DNA of 64,000 nt from CAVPCZ01 sp963702445 (GCA_963702445.1 CAVPCZ010000009.1:558001-622000), one strand, 5' to 3'; counted from the first letter of the stretch, positions 37,074 through 46,671 are shown. Translations and numbers: made by a program. The notes: generated by a model from the letters alone, not told the origin.

Positions 37074-38426
37074 ATGAAACGACGAGAATTCATCAGAGCC
37101 GCCGGAGTGGCCGCTGCCGGAACCGTGGTTGCGCGGGATTTCGTGCTGGGGAGGGATTTTCTACCCGCCAATCTGCTTTCTGACAAGCAGCCCAATATCG
37201 TCTTCATCCTCGCGGATGACTTCGGCATCGGGGAGGTAAGCTGCTACGGTGCCGATAACTACAGCACGCCGAACATCGACCGATTGGCCCGTGGCGGCAT
37301 CCGCTTCACCCACGCCTACACACCCTCGCTATGTGGACCTTCCCGGGCCACCATTCTGACGGGGCGCTACTTGTTTCGCACCGGGGCCACGAACCAGGAC
37401 AGCACCGGGCGCATGAAACCTTCTGTCGAAACGATGATGCCCAGAGTCCTGAAGCAGGCGGGCTACGTCACCACGGCGGTCGGTAAATGGGGCCAACTGC
37501 CTCTCAAACCGGCTGATTTTGGATTCGATGACTACCTCTGCTTCAAGGGCAGCGGGATCTACTGGAACACGCAGGCCAAAGGCCGGACCTATGACGTGAA
37601 CGGTGAGGAAAAGGCGCTTCGCGACAAGGAATACATGCCCGATCTGATGCATCAGCATCTCATCGACTTCATCGCGAAACACCGCGACGAACCGTTCTAT
37701 GCCTACTACTCGCTGTCCCACGTGCATACAGAAATCCTGCCCACGCCGGACAGCACGCCCGGCAGCAAGGATATATACGCAGACAATATTGTCTACATGG
37801 ACAAACTCATTGGCAAGCTGGTCACTGAGCTTGAACGATTGAAGCTGCGCGAGAAGACCCTGATCGTGTTCTTCGGCGACAACGGAACGGCCAACGGCCG
37901 GGCGGACCGGGCGACGATCGGCGGCCGGCGCCTGGCGGGAGCAAAGGGCTCGATGCTCGACGGCGGCAGCCGTGAGCCACTGATCGTCAACTGGCCCGGC
38001 ACCACGCCCGCAGGCAAGGTATCCGAGGACATGATCGATTCCTCGGACTTTGTCCCGACATTTGCCGAACTGGCGGGGGCGAAACTGCCGCAGAATACCA
38101 CACTGGACGGGCACAGTCTTGCCGCAGGATTGCGCGGTGAAAAGGGGAAACCGCGTGAATGGGTATTCATTCAGCTCGCCGGGATGTGGTATGTCCGTGA
38201 AAAGGAGTGGAAGCTGAATCAGGCGGGGGAATTGTTCGACATGAGCAACGCCCCGTTCGAAGAGAAGCTGGTGGCTGCCGACACGAAAGACCCTGCGGCG
38301 GCTGCCGCGCGCACGCGCTTGCAGGCGGCCCTCGATCAGCTGAATCCGGCCGGTGGCATCCCGGACGACGGAGACGGCACGGGCCGGCACGCCAATAAGA
38401 AGAAAGGCAAGACCGAACCCGAGTAA
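37074..38426 (+). CDS. Sulfatase, Tat-exported
   Basis: 450 residues. The N-terminus is a twin-arginine signal (KRREFIRAAGVAAAGT). Calcium-site Asp 48 and Asp 49 are in IVFILADDFG. The catalytic motif is CGPSRATILTG with Cys 87 as the formylglycine precursor. The later GKWGQLPLKPADFGFD and FFGDNGTANG regions agree with the sulfatase family. It resembles iduronate-2-sulfatase/choline-sulfatase-type enzymes and would hydrolyse sulfate esters on glycans. The last 25 residues are polar with Lys/Glu-rich KKKGKTEPE. It differs from the lipoprotein sulfatase at 18403 in length, export route and active-site motif. Confidence 0.92.
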   Translation: MKRREFIRAAGVAAAGTVVARDFVLGRDFLPANLLSDKQPNIVFILADDFGIGEVSCYGADNYSTPNIDRLARGGIRFTHAYTPSLCGPSRATILTGRYLFRTGATNQDSTGRMKPSVETMMPRVLKQAGYVTTAVGKWGQLPLKPADFGFDDYLCFKGSGIYWNTQAKGRTYDVNGEEKALRDKEYMPDLMHQHLIDFIAKHRDEPFYAYYSLSHVHTEILPTPDSTPGSKDIYADNIVYMDKLIGKLVTELERLKLREKTLIVFFGDNGTANGRADRATIGGRRLAGAKGSMLDGGSREPLIVNWPGTTPAGKVSEDMIDSSDFVPTFAELAGAKLPQNTTLDGHSLAAGLRGEKGKPREWVFIQLAGMWYVREKEWKLNQAGELFDMSNAPFEEKLVAADTKDPAAAAARTRLQAALDQLNPAGGIPDDGDGTGRHANKKKGKTEPE

Positions 38427-38501
38427 CACTGGAGCCCGTGACATTCTTGAGACAATTCGGTGTTCATCCGGATAACTGTCTGAACCGTCCCGCAATACCT
38501 C

Positions 38502-38714
38502 TCACGGGTCAAGGCCCAACTGCTTGCATCCGACAGGCTTGACCTGGACCGGAAGTACGCAATCCTCGAAGTCCTCTACAGTGAACCCCGCGTCCTCGGG
38601 AAGTTCAGTAATGATGACCTTCTTCTCAGGCTCGAAGATGACATCCTTCCAGCCGCCGCGCTGAATGCAGGTCTGCCAAATCCTCCTCGCGAGACTTCCC
38701 CGCAAGACTGCCAT
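38502..38714 (-). CDS. Small hypothetical ORF, doubtful
   Basis: 70 residues with acidic, protein-like composition at the C-terminus (ITELPEDAGFTVEDFEDCV). GAGG lies 12 bases before the ATG, rather far for a ribosome site. The opposite strand also carries an open protein-like frame over 38480-38710, with no start codon. Either may be a gene remnant or chance. Confidence 0.2.
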   Translation of the reverse strand: MAVLRGSLARRIWQTCIQRGGWKDVIFEPEKKVIITELPEDAGFTVEDFEDCVLPVQVKPVGCKQLGLDP

Positions 38715-38877
38715 TGATGAGGGCTACCTCACCTCGTGGCTTTCCGCAGGATTCCTCTCATTTACAGCCACCGCCGCCTCGCCGCAGAGCATATCGTATG
38801 CGGCGAGCCTCAGACTTTCGCCCACCGGTAGTTGACTCCTGACACCTGCCGGCGGACGGAGAAGGGATCCGCCGGAC

Positions 38878-38911
38878 ATGAGTAGTTCTACTCATATGGA
38901 ATTGAGTAGTT
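38878..38911. promoter_or_regulatory. Palindromic regulator site plus half-site upstream of a promoter
   Basis: ATGAGTAGTTCTACTCAT (38878-38895) is a perfect inverted repeat with 8-base arms. The half-site TGAGTAGTT recurs at 38903-38911, 24 bases later. The pair ends seven bases before the -35 at 38919, the normal place for an activator. The regulator is unknown. Confidence 0.55.
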
Positions 38912-38918
38912 CCCTCTA

Positions 38919-38947
38919 TTGAAAATGGTTACACGGTTTCCTAGGAT
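38919..38947 (+). promoter_or_regulatory. Sigma70-like promoter for the repeat-rich surface protein
   Basis: -35 TTGAAA (38919-38924), 17-base spacer, -10 TAGGAT (38942-38947). Directly preceded by the palindrome at 38878-38911. A second -35-like TTGACA lies closer to the gene at 39097, but without a well-spaced -10. The gene starts at 39190. Confidence 0.55.
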
Positions 38948-39189
38948 GCGATCACAGAACAAAGGTCATCATGTGGTGCCCGGGGCGGTCCGTTTGGAAT
39001 CGCAGCTCTCTAACCGCCGACGAGGATCCACCGGGGCATGCTCTTGAAACGGGCCGGCGACTGTCCAGCAAAACGTGAATGAATTGTGACATATCCTTGA
39101 CACACCGCGTTCGCTGGAAACTGATATTGATGCGGGCGCTGCTCTCACGCGCTATGCGAGAAATACTCACTTGCCCTAGGGAGGCTATC

Positions 39190-41982
39190 ATGAAGACTAC
39201 TGTCGCGGGCTTCGCCCTTGTATGCCTGATGCTGTCATTCCTGCCCTGCCTTACCGCTCAGGCGCAGGATGGGCAATACTTCCTTCAGTCGATGGAAGCC
39301 CTGAAACCGCTCTATCACAAGAACAATGACGGCAAGACCGTGCAATCAGCGAACGAACAGGAACTCCAGCGGCAGGCAACAGCAAGAGCGATCAACGCGC
39401 ATCGGGAGGAGGTGGCACGCCTGCGTGCAAATGGAAAGTCCGAAGCGGAGATCCACGCTTCACTGTCTGCCATCGCAAGCCCGGCTGCGACGGGTTCGAT
39501 CGAAGGGGTGCTGTATCAGAGTGACGGCGTAACGCCCGTTTCTTCATACGCGTCGGCTGGGGCTTACAATGAATTTGGCGTGTATGCCGGTTATGGATAT
39601 GCGCTGGGCAGCAATGGTGTCTACAAGATCCAGAATCTGCCAACAGGCAACTACTACGTACAGCTCGATTGGTCCGGAAGCGGGCAATACATTCCTGTCT
39701 ACTACAATGACGTGGAAGACTGGCGGCAGGCAACGCTCGTACACGTGACTGACGGGTTCCCGACGACCGGGGTCAATTTCGTGTGCCGCCAGCATCAGTC
39801 TCGGGGAGGCGCAATCGCAGGGACGGTATTCTCCGCCGACGGCCTCCGCCTCGCACAATGTGGCGTAACGGCGTATGATCTGTCCAACACGATGACGACG
39901 TGGGGAGGGACGACCGATAGTGCCGGCAGGTACGTCATCAAGGGAATACCGGCAGGAGAGTACAAGATCCGTGCATACCTCTACGGGAGCGGCAACTACC
40001 TGCCCCAGTGGTACGACAGAGCCGGAACGATCGAAACGGCAACGGTCATACCTGTACCCGGCACGGACACGGTGAAGGGGAAGGACTTCTACCTGACGAG
40101 GGGTGGGGTCATAGCCGGCCGTGTTGTGGTGGAGGGGGGAGGTGTTATTGCGCGAAATGCATGCAATATTCGGTCTTCGACGCGGAGCTGAATACGGTTG
40201 CCAGTGGTCAGAATGATTCGGTGGGAGCGTTTACTGTCCCGAAGCTTTCAACGGGTGACTATACCCTGGAGTTCAGGTGCTATGGCATGGAAAACTACGC
40301 CAACGGGTGGTATGACCGCGCTACTCAGGCCGCGCAGGCCACGCACATCCACGTTACAGCCCCCGAGACAACAGCCATCACGATCACGCTCCAGCGCGGC
40401 GGCGTCATTGCAGGGAAGATCGCTTTTGCGATCAGATCAGGTGTTTCCGTCTTCGCCTACGATGAACGGGGAACGATGGTTCAGTCGGGAAGAGCCGACC
40501 AGAATGGAGTGTATGGCGTTCCACGGCTGCCGGCAGGGCGGTACAAGGTCCTGGCTTCCACGGTGAAAACCTCCGGATACACCGGACCTCAGGCGCTGGA
40601 TCAGTGGTACAGTCAGGCGTCCGGACTTTGCGCATGGGGCCTTTGTGGACGTTCGGAAGGGTGATACCACAAGATATATTGATTTCAACCTCCTGCCCGG
40701 AGGAACCATTTCGTGCCGGGTCCTGGACCGGTTTGGACTGCCGCTGAGCAGCGGAACCGTGTATTTGTGCGATGTACGCGGGGCAAGGATCCGGTCGGCA
40801 TCTGTTGTAAGCGGCAGCTGTGCTTTCGGCGGGCTGACATCGGGTCAGTACAAGCTCTTCTTTTCATCTCCCAGGTCATCGGAGTACGCTTCCGAGTGGT
40901 TTGACGGAAAGAATTCGGTTCAGGATGCCGCTCTGATCACCGTGACTGTGCCCGGCCCTACGCAAAACGTGACCTTTACACTGCTGCCCGCGGGATCAAT
41001 CGGAGGATATGTGACGGATGTCTCAGGAATCCGTCTTACCGACCGGCTGATCAATGTTGTCCTTTACGACGCGGCCACCGGCGGCTACGTGGGGAGCACA
41101 CAGACCTCCTTTGTGTGCGGATTCCAGGGGATGTTCCTCCCCGGCCAATACAAGATCGGACTGTTTTCACAGAACGCGAACTCCCGCCCGACGGTGGAGG
41201 ACAGTCTTGCGGCTCACTACTACGAGCACGGAAGACGATTCTCGGATGCCGGTTCCACGCCCGTGACCATCGGGGGCGGCAGTGCAATCAAGCTGAAGGA
41301 TTGTGTGATGGAGCGGACAACCGGAAGCATTGCCGGAACGGTCTACAATCGGGGGACAGGAAAACCGTTGACATCGGGGATCTATCTCGTCTTCGCGTTT
41401 GATGAAGAGGGGCGTCCGGCGGCGGTGACGGGTTACAATAGTGAGAGCGGGCCCATTACAGGTGAGTACGTGCTGCGGGGTCTCTGGCCGGGAAAGTACT
41501 CGCTCCTTGCGCTGGGGGAGATATCTCCCTCCGAGGAGGAGTATGCCCGGTGGTATGACGATATGGAGGTCGCATTCGACAGCGTTCTGGCTGTCCCGAT
41601 GCCTGTCGTTCCGCCCGGGGCCCGCCTTGTCACGGTTGGTGCCGGACGGACTTCGGGCATAGATTTCCGCGTCGGCCTTGCCACGGAGGTGCTCCCCGGT
41701 ATGCCGGTGGAAACGCCGCAGGTATTCTGGCTTGCGCAGAACTATCCCAACCCCTTCAATCCGAACACCTGCATCAGGTACGGGTTGCCCGGGCCATCGA
41801 ACGTACGGCTTACTGTATACGACATGCTCGGCCGTGAAGTCTCTGTGCTGGTGGATGAACGGAGGGATGCCGGTGTACATCAGGTCACGTTTGAAGGAGG
41901 AAATCTGGCGAGCGGAGTGTATCTCTGCCGGCTCAAGGCAGACTCGTACGTGGAAACCAGAAGACTTCTTCTCGTCAAGTGA
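39190..41982 (+). CDS. Secreted repeat protein, seven transthyretin-like modules, type IX sorting domain, two frameshifts
   Basis: About 930 residues after repair of frameshifts near 40150 and 40630. The ATG at 39190 has AGGGAGG five bases upstream; a signal peptide (FALVCLMLSFLPCLTAQAQ) follows. At least seven modules begin with a GxIxGxV-like line: GSIEGVLY, GGAIAGTVF, GGVIAGRVV, GGVIAGKIA, GGTISCRVL, GSIGGYVTD and GSIAGTVYN. Each continues to a LPxGxYxxxA strand and a W/YDxA stretch, as in carboxypeptidase regulatory-like/SpaA-like beta-sandwiches. The C-terminus carries NYPNPFNPNTCIRYGLP and ends RRLLLVK, the type IX sorting domain. It is probably a surface adhesin or matrix protein. Confidence 0.8.
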
Positions 41983-42279
41983 GTGGTTCTTTCCCGGCAA
42001 AATGTCTCTTGCTGCTGGTTCTTCCCGGGCGAGTCTTGTTGTTTCGATCAACGCGGTCAACGCAGATTGTCTGAACGACATCACGGAGAGTCTGACGGCG
42101 ATCATTCTGGACCATCTGTCGCACCCCGGTCCGGAGACGGAGGAGGAAGCGGGGAGGGCACCAAACGCTCTTGATCCGGATAACTATGGCGGCCGGGCGC
42201 GCAGAAGGGGGCGTGCAAACGCCCGGATCCGCCGGGGCATGTGACATCCTCAAGGTCGGGTATGTCAATGTCGCGTACC

Positions 42280-42307
42280 TTGACAATGAGCGCCAATTTC
42301 GTATGTT
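42280..42307 (+). promoter_or_regulatory. Sigma70-like promoter with long leader, upstream of the NTF2-like gene
   Basis: -35 TTGACA (42280-42285), 16-base spacer, -10 TATGTT (42302-42307). The next gene starts at 42774, a leader of about 460 bases in which no gene is seen. Within 41983-42279 there is a small hairpin (GGGCGT/ACGCCC, 42209-42224) after the repeat-protein gene. Confidence 0.45.
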
Positions 42308-42773
42308 GTATGAGCTTTTCCGTTCTCTACATACATCGTTTCGGCATCTCGACTGGACATTCTCTTGCCAAACTCTCATTTGCGCGACCGTTGTTCTTCC
42401 CTGCGCTTTTCCCGCGCGACACTTCCAGTTTGCGGTTCCGTCGGGACCACACAATTCATGTTGTTGCACCCCATTTTCCCCCCACTGTTGACGGAAAGTC
42501 CGTCACTCTTCAAAGTTGCACATGATTCGCATCTGATGTCTCTTCCCGGCGATGGAGTGCGCCTCCATATGTCATTGGCTCCATATTCCGACCCGGTGGG
42601 TGGTCAACGCGCCAAGGCGACGCACCCACACCGCTCCTTCTCTGGATTCCGATCTCGCGGGCGATCCGCCCGTCAAGGCGGTGTGTCTATTCCGCCGAAT
42701 TCAGAAGCATGCCGCACCACCACAACTCCCCGCAACGAGGGGACCTTCATCACTATTCACAAGGAGAACTATC

Positions 42774-43346
42774 ATGAAAAAAGTCTTCATCGCCGCGAGC
42801 GCACTGCTCTTGTTCGTGCTGCTTGCACAGACGTCACTCCACGCGCAGGAATGGTCTGCCACGCAGAAAGAGGTATGGAAAAACGTGGAGGCTTACTGGG
42901 CCCTGGATCAGGCCGGGAATCTCGAAGGCTTCCTGTCCTATTTCCACAATGACTACATGGGCTGGAGCATGCAGAATCCATTGCCGGGAAACAAAGAGAC
43001 ACTTCGGAAGTTTGTAGGTCACTCATACAAGGGAGAAAAGACACTCCTGTATGACATCAAGCCCGCGGGAATCGGTGTCTTCGGAGATGTGGCCCTTGCA
43101 GACTACTACTACACTCGCATCTACAAGGATGTAGAAGGCAAGGAGAAGTCGGAATCAGGCAGGTGGCTGGACGTCCTGAAGAAGCAGGGAGACAAGTGGG
43201 TGCTTATCGGCGATCACGGTGGCCGGACTTCGAAAGATAAAGCGATCGACCATCAAAAGCCCCGGGATTTCAACGGGGTGGAGAGTTACGGCGAAGAGTC
43301 CACTCAGCGGGTTGTGAAGGAGGACCATTGCCGCGACACGAGATGA
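42774..43346 (+). CDS. Secreted SnoaL/DUF4440-like (NTF2-fold) protein
   Basis: 190 residues. AAGGAG eight bases before the ATG; signal peptide (SALLLFVLLAQTSLHAQ). The body has the NTF2-like pattern of a small cone-shaped domain: VWKNVEAYWALDQAGN, LSYFHNDYMGW, VGHSYKGEKT and KKQGDKWVLIGDHGG. Members bind small molecules or act as simple enzymes; the ligand is unknown. The tail after KWVLIGDHGG is polar. A strong hairpin follows 17 bases after the stop. Confidence 0.75.
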   Translation: MKKVFIAASALLLFVLLAQTSLHAQEWSATQKEVWKNVEAYWALDQAGNLEGFLSYFHNDYMGWSMQNPLPGNKETLRKFVGHSYKGEKTLLYDIKPAGIGVFGDVALADYYYTRIYKDVEGKEKSESGRWLDVLKKQGDKWVLIGDHGGRTSKDKAIDHQKPRDFNGVESYGEESTQRVVKEDHCRDTR

Positions 43347-43363
43347 TCCTGACGATCCTGAAA

Positions 43364-43396
43364 CGCTACACCCCGCATGACAGGCGGGGTGTAGCG
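43364..43396 (+). terminator. Strong hairpin, terminator-like
   Basis: CGCTACACCCCGC pairs with GCGGGGTGTAGCG (13 bp, perfect) around ATGACAG. No T-run follows. It lies 17 bases after the NTF2-like gene. Confidence 0.65.
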
Positions 43397-43623
43397 CGGG
43401 ATCGGACCTTCCGGATTCTTTTCACAACATCCTGCCCGTACATTCCGACTACCACACCCTCCATCAGATCCGGCACTTCATCTACTCCCTCCGGGCAGTA
43501 ATCGAATATCACCGGACCGGTCTGCTCAAGCCGGATAGCCCCTCCATCTACCGATCGTGGTCCCGCACATGGTGAATAATGACCACGTTTCCCCCTTGGC
43601 ATGCCCGAACGGTCGGAAAACAT
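43366..43623 (-). CDS. Hypothetical ORF, doubtful
   Basis: 85 codons with protein-like central composition (FDYCPEGVDEVPDLM, GVVVGMYGQDVVKRIRK). The ORF ends inside the hairpin at 43364-43396, so its last residues are encoded by the terminator arm. No good start or ribosome site. It may be a chance frame or a remnant. Apart from this the 360-base gap to the next gene holds only the hairpin and a weak promoter. Confidence 0.25.
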   Translation of the reverse strand: MFSDRSGMPRGKRGHYSPCAGPRSVDGGAIRLEQTGPVIFDYCPEGVDEVPDLMEGVVVGMYGQDVVKRIRKVRSRATPRLSCGV

Positions 43624-43705
43624 CGATTTCGCTTCTGATTCATTGGCATGTTACGTGCAAGACAGTTATCCGTAATTACACTATCTATCGATTATGGAGG
43701 AAACC

Positions 43706-45226
43706 ATGCGCTTTCTTGCACTCTTCGCATTATTCATACTCACAGCTGCTCTCGCCACCGCCCAGCTTACGGTGACAACGACAACGCCGTCTGATGGTGC
43801 CACGAGCGTGCCGACGACGACAACGGTCTCCATCACATTCAGCGCGCCGATCGACACAACGAAGTACTTTGGCGGCGAATACGGCTACATTTCCAATCTG
43901 GACACGATTTCGGCGGTCTGGTACAGTGGGGATCGCCGTACCGCCTATCTGAGTGTGCGTCTTGCACCTGACAAAACGTACTTCGTATGCGTGTACTGGG
44001 TTGCCGGTGATGCGGGAGCAAAGATAGCCGTGCCGCAGGCGTTCAGGTTCACCACCGCATCCGCCTTCCCGGGTCCGGGGTACCAGGTGAGCGGAACGGT
44101 CTCCGGCGGAACGTCGGGGATATCTCCGTCCCACGCGATGGTGGCCCTTACCGCCTCCCCGATCGGCGACGGACAACCCGATTTCGTTGCCGGTCAGGTC
44201 GCGGATGCCAGCGGTGCATTTTCCTTCCCCGGATTGCCCGCAGGCACCTATTACCCAGTTGCCATAAAGGACATCAACCAGGATGGCGAGCTCGATCCGA
44301 GTAAAGGCGATCCCGTAGCCTTCGGCGATCCCGTCACGGTGGTAAGCTCTTCCGTTTCAGGTGTCAACCTGGTCCTGCAGCTCTTTGAACCCCTGACATA
44401 CAAAGCCGCATATGAATCCGTTATCACGATTCCTGCACCGTCGCTTCCCGTCGACAAAGTCCTGCACATGGTGTACTGCTGGAACCTGGATACAACGGGC
44501 AGGAGCTCGGACTGGACATTCAACTACAGTTCTGCCTCGACAGGCAAGTTCTATTCGGCCCGCATCGGCACCATGGATAAGCGGGTAGAAGAGGTGACGG
44601 GTGACCAGGCGAACTGGTTCAAGAACTGGAAGCCGATCACATCCCCCGCTACCGTCGCTGCACCGGAGAGCATTATCGTTCTCACGGAAAATGGGGGAGG
44701 ACGAACCTGGCGGTCGTTCGCAAATAAAGGGGAGTATATTTTCCAGATCAGTATGACGCTGGGCTATTTGCGCAACTCCCAGTTCTGGGAAATGAGCTTC
44801 GACACATCGAAGATCTACTGGGGTGTGGAGTATATGCTGGGAACACAGCCCACGCCCGACAGCTTCGCTGTCGTCGGGAGCAAGAAATTTGTGGCTGATA
44901 TCGTGACGGGCAATCTGGTGAGCGTGACCGGTGTAGAGGACCGGGGTTCAGAGGGTGTAGCAACCGGATATGCACTTGCCCAGAACTACCCGAATCCGTT
45001 CAATCCGGGCACAACCATACGATTCTCCCTTCCGGATTCGGGGCACACGGTTCTCAAGGTCTATGACCTTCTTGGCCGTGAGGTTGCAGTTCTGGCGAAT
45101 GAGCAGTTGAACGCGGGCTTCCACGAAGTCCGGTTCGACGGTGCCGGTCTTGCAGGAGGTGTATACTTCTATCGATTGCAGGTGGGAGATTTTGTACAGA
45201 CAAAGAGCCTTCATCTTCTGAAATGA
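43706..45226 (+). CDS. Secreted Ig-like protein with type IX sorting domain
   Basis: 506 residues. GGAGG (43696-43700) is spaced for the ATG at 43706. A signal peptide (FALFILTAALATAQ) is followed by a bacterial Ig-like domain (TTPSDGATSVPTTTTVSITF, about 20-110). A second beta-sandwich has the SpaA/CNA-B-like YQVSGTVSGGTSG and LPAGTYYPVAIKDIN lines with the DINQDGELDPSKGD calcium-like loop. The C-terminus opens NYPNPFNPGTTIRFSLP and closes QTKSLHLLK, the type IX sorting signal. Function probably adhesive or matrix-building. A strong hairpin follows. Confidence 0.85.
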   Translation: MRFLALFALFILTAALATAQLTVTTTTPSDGATSVPTTTTVSITFSAPIDTTKYFGGEYGYISNLDTISAVWYSGDRRTAYLSVRLAPDKTYFVCVYWVAGDAGAKIAVPQAFRFTTASAFPGPGYQVSGTVSGGTSGISPSHAMVALTASPIGDGQPDFVAGQVADASGAFSFPGLPAGTYYPVAIKDINQDGELDPSKGDPVAFGDPVTVVSSSVSGVNLVLQLFEPLTYKAAYESVITIPAPSLPVDKVLHMVYCWNLDTTGRSSDWTFNYSSASTGKFYSARIGTMDKRVEEVTGDQANWFKNWKPITSPATVAAPESIIVLTENGGGRTWRSFANKGEYIFQISMTLGYLRNSQFWEMSFDTSKIYWGVEYMLGTQPTPDSFAVVGSKKFVADIVTGNLVSVTGVEDRGSEGVATGYALAQNYPNPFNPGTTIRFSLPDSGHTVLKVYDLLGREVAVLANEQLNAGFHEVRFDGAGLAGGVYFYRLQVGDFVQTKSLHLLK

Positions 45227-45237
45227 CGCTGTTGCCA

Positions 45238-45264
45238 CCGCGTGCGCACAAGGTGCGCACGCGG
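45238..45264. terminator. Terminator hairpin between convergent genes
   Basis: CCGCGTGCGCAC pairs with GTGCGCACGCGG (12 bp, perfect) around an AAG loop. It lies just after the stop at 45226 and faces the minus-strand isoprenoid-synthase-like gene ending at 45343. Confidence 0.7.
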
Positions 45265-45342
45265 GTCTGGCGAAAACTCATCTGCCAACGCATCAGGTCA
45301 CTGATCCGTGAATGAACCTGCCCCCTGAAGGCTGCTCCCGGA

Positions 45343-46240
45343 TCAGGAAGCTCTCCGGAGGTTCCTGACGGCCGTCTTCGTTGTCTCGATGAGGTCCATT
45401 GCCGGCGGGAGCTCGAGCGGGCCGATTGCGTTTTCCGCCCTGCTCAGACAGCGCTGGAGTGTCGTTGTGATCTCATCGAATCGTTCCGCATGCGTGTGCC
45501 GGTGCCAGGTCTTCACCAGAAGCGGAAGCTCGGTGTCAACAGCTATTTTTCGCCCCAGAAGAATCCGGGCAGGATAGTTCAGCCTGCCGTCGGCAAGATC
45601 CTCCTCGATATCCTCCAGGTCGTCCAGCACAAGGAGGACCTTTCCCAATTCACTGACGAATTCATTGACGCAGGGGATCCCTTCGGGGATGCCAGGCGCT
45701 CGCATACCGCGGAAGACCCGACTGAGAAGATTGCGTCCACGTTCCCGTAGAGCTGGAGCAGTTCATCGGCGGGCACCGCGAGGTCCCGCTGCATTTCTGC
45801 AACCCGGACGATTCCGGCTACCGTCGTTTCAAGTGCCCGGCGGTAATGCTTCCAGAAAGCGGCGTTCCTGTCGATGATCGAAGAGTAGGCTCGATCCGCC
45901 TCCGAAAGAAAGAGCAGCGGCGCCAGTACAAGGGGAGAGCGGTGGAGTCCTCCGTCAAAGAAATCGTCCTGCAGACGGACGGCGTAGAAAAGGCACGTCT
46001 GTCCCCACAGAACGGTGTCCAGGAACTCCGGGGACACCTCACGCGGCAGATTCACCTCTCCGTCCGGCGAGCCAGCGCGGAAGCTCCTTCCAGTAGGGTC
46101 CGGATTCCGTCTGACCCCACGCGCATGGAGGTCGCCGGGATTTTTCCCGAAGGAGACGGTCGTACCCAAGAAACTCCCGCGCCAGCGAGGGTTCCCATGT
46201 CCCCACGAATTCACGTCAGCCGCTCGTCGAGCATCATCAC
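45343..46240 (-). CDS. Class I isoprenoid-synthase-like protein, several frameshifts
   Basis: About 300 residues if at least three frameshifts are repaired (near 46210, 46075 and 45710). The start is uncertain among GTG 46240, ATG 46237 and ATG 46234. In order the pieces read FVGTWEPSLAREFLGYDRLL and PYWKELPRWLAG, then VRLQDDFFDGG (first Asp-rich motif), then VLLVLDDLEDIEEDLADGR (second Asp-rich motif) and NYPARILLGRK. Two Asp-rich motifs facing a helical cavity are the mark of trans-prenyltransferases and class I terpene synthases; the DDLxDIEEDL form is common in uncharacterised class 1 isoprenoid-biosynthesis enzymes. It follows two tiny ORFs and a kinase on the same strand. Product unknown. 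Confidence 0.65.
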
Positions 46241-46254
46241 CCTTTCTTCCGGGC

Positions 46255-46356
46255 TTACGAGGCCCACTCACCACGTCGGTCCCATGCTTCCCCGTTTCGG
46301 CTCCGGTCGAGACGATCGTAACAGTCTACAAGATCCTGGGCGGAAATGTTATTCAT
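46255..46356 (-). CDS. 33-residue ORF, translationally coupled, possibly real
   Basis: The ATG lies one base after the stop of the ORF at 46358-46543, with GGAG a few bases upstream. It reads MNNISAQDLVDCYDRLD and continues to a stop at 46255, just before the isoprenoid-synthase start. The composition is protein-like. It might instead be part of the neighbouring frameshifted gene. Confidence 0.35.
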   Translation of the reverse strand: MNNISAQDLVDCYDRLDRSRNGEAWDRRGEWAS

Positions 46357-46357
46357 C

Positions 46358-46543
46358 CTACGCTCCGTGAGGCATATCCAGAATTCGTGGATGTCGGTTC
46401 CCTGCAGAGTCAGAGCTTTTGTCATACGCGTCGAGTATAGCGTTGGCAGCAGCTTCATCACGCGCTTTAACAAGGAATCGTAAAAGGTGGATATCGTTGA
46501 GTGCTGCCTGAATTGCTGCTGAGACCTCTGGAATATGGGCCAT
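46358..46543 (-). CDS. Small hypothetical protein
   Basis: 61 residues from an ATG with an excellent GAGGAGG site six bases upstream, so it is likely translated. It is mostly helical (IPEVSAAIQAALNDIHLLRF, then VKARDEAAANAILDAYDKS). No family recognised. It sits 128 bases after the end of the second kinase gene and directly before a second tiny ORF and the isoprenoid-synthase-like gene; the four may form one operon. Confidence 0.55.
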   Translation of the reverse strand: MAHIPEVSAAIQAALNDIHLLRFLVKARDEAAANAILDAYDKSSDSAGNRHPRILDMPHGA

Positions 46544-46671
46544 GGAGACCTCCTCTATGGAAGCTGAGAGATGTTGTCCGAGGTGATTCTTCGAACAGTG
46601 GATGATCTTTGTTGTTGCCCGAAAACCTGCAGCATCCTGCGCCCCTGCAACAGGGGAGTTCGTGGGGAACA

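Noticed and set aside
37329..38495. 388-codon minus-strand ORF
   Set aside because: Antisense to the Tat sulfatase with its complete active site.
38830..38850. Dispersed repeat family around CCTGACAC (also near 2113, 2160 and 12866)
   Set aside because: Only 7-9 bases are shared among the sites; too short to claim a repeat family from this window.
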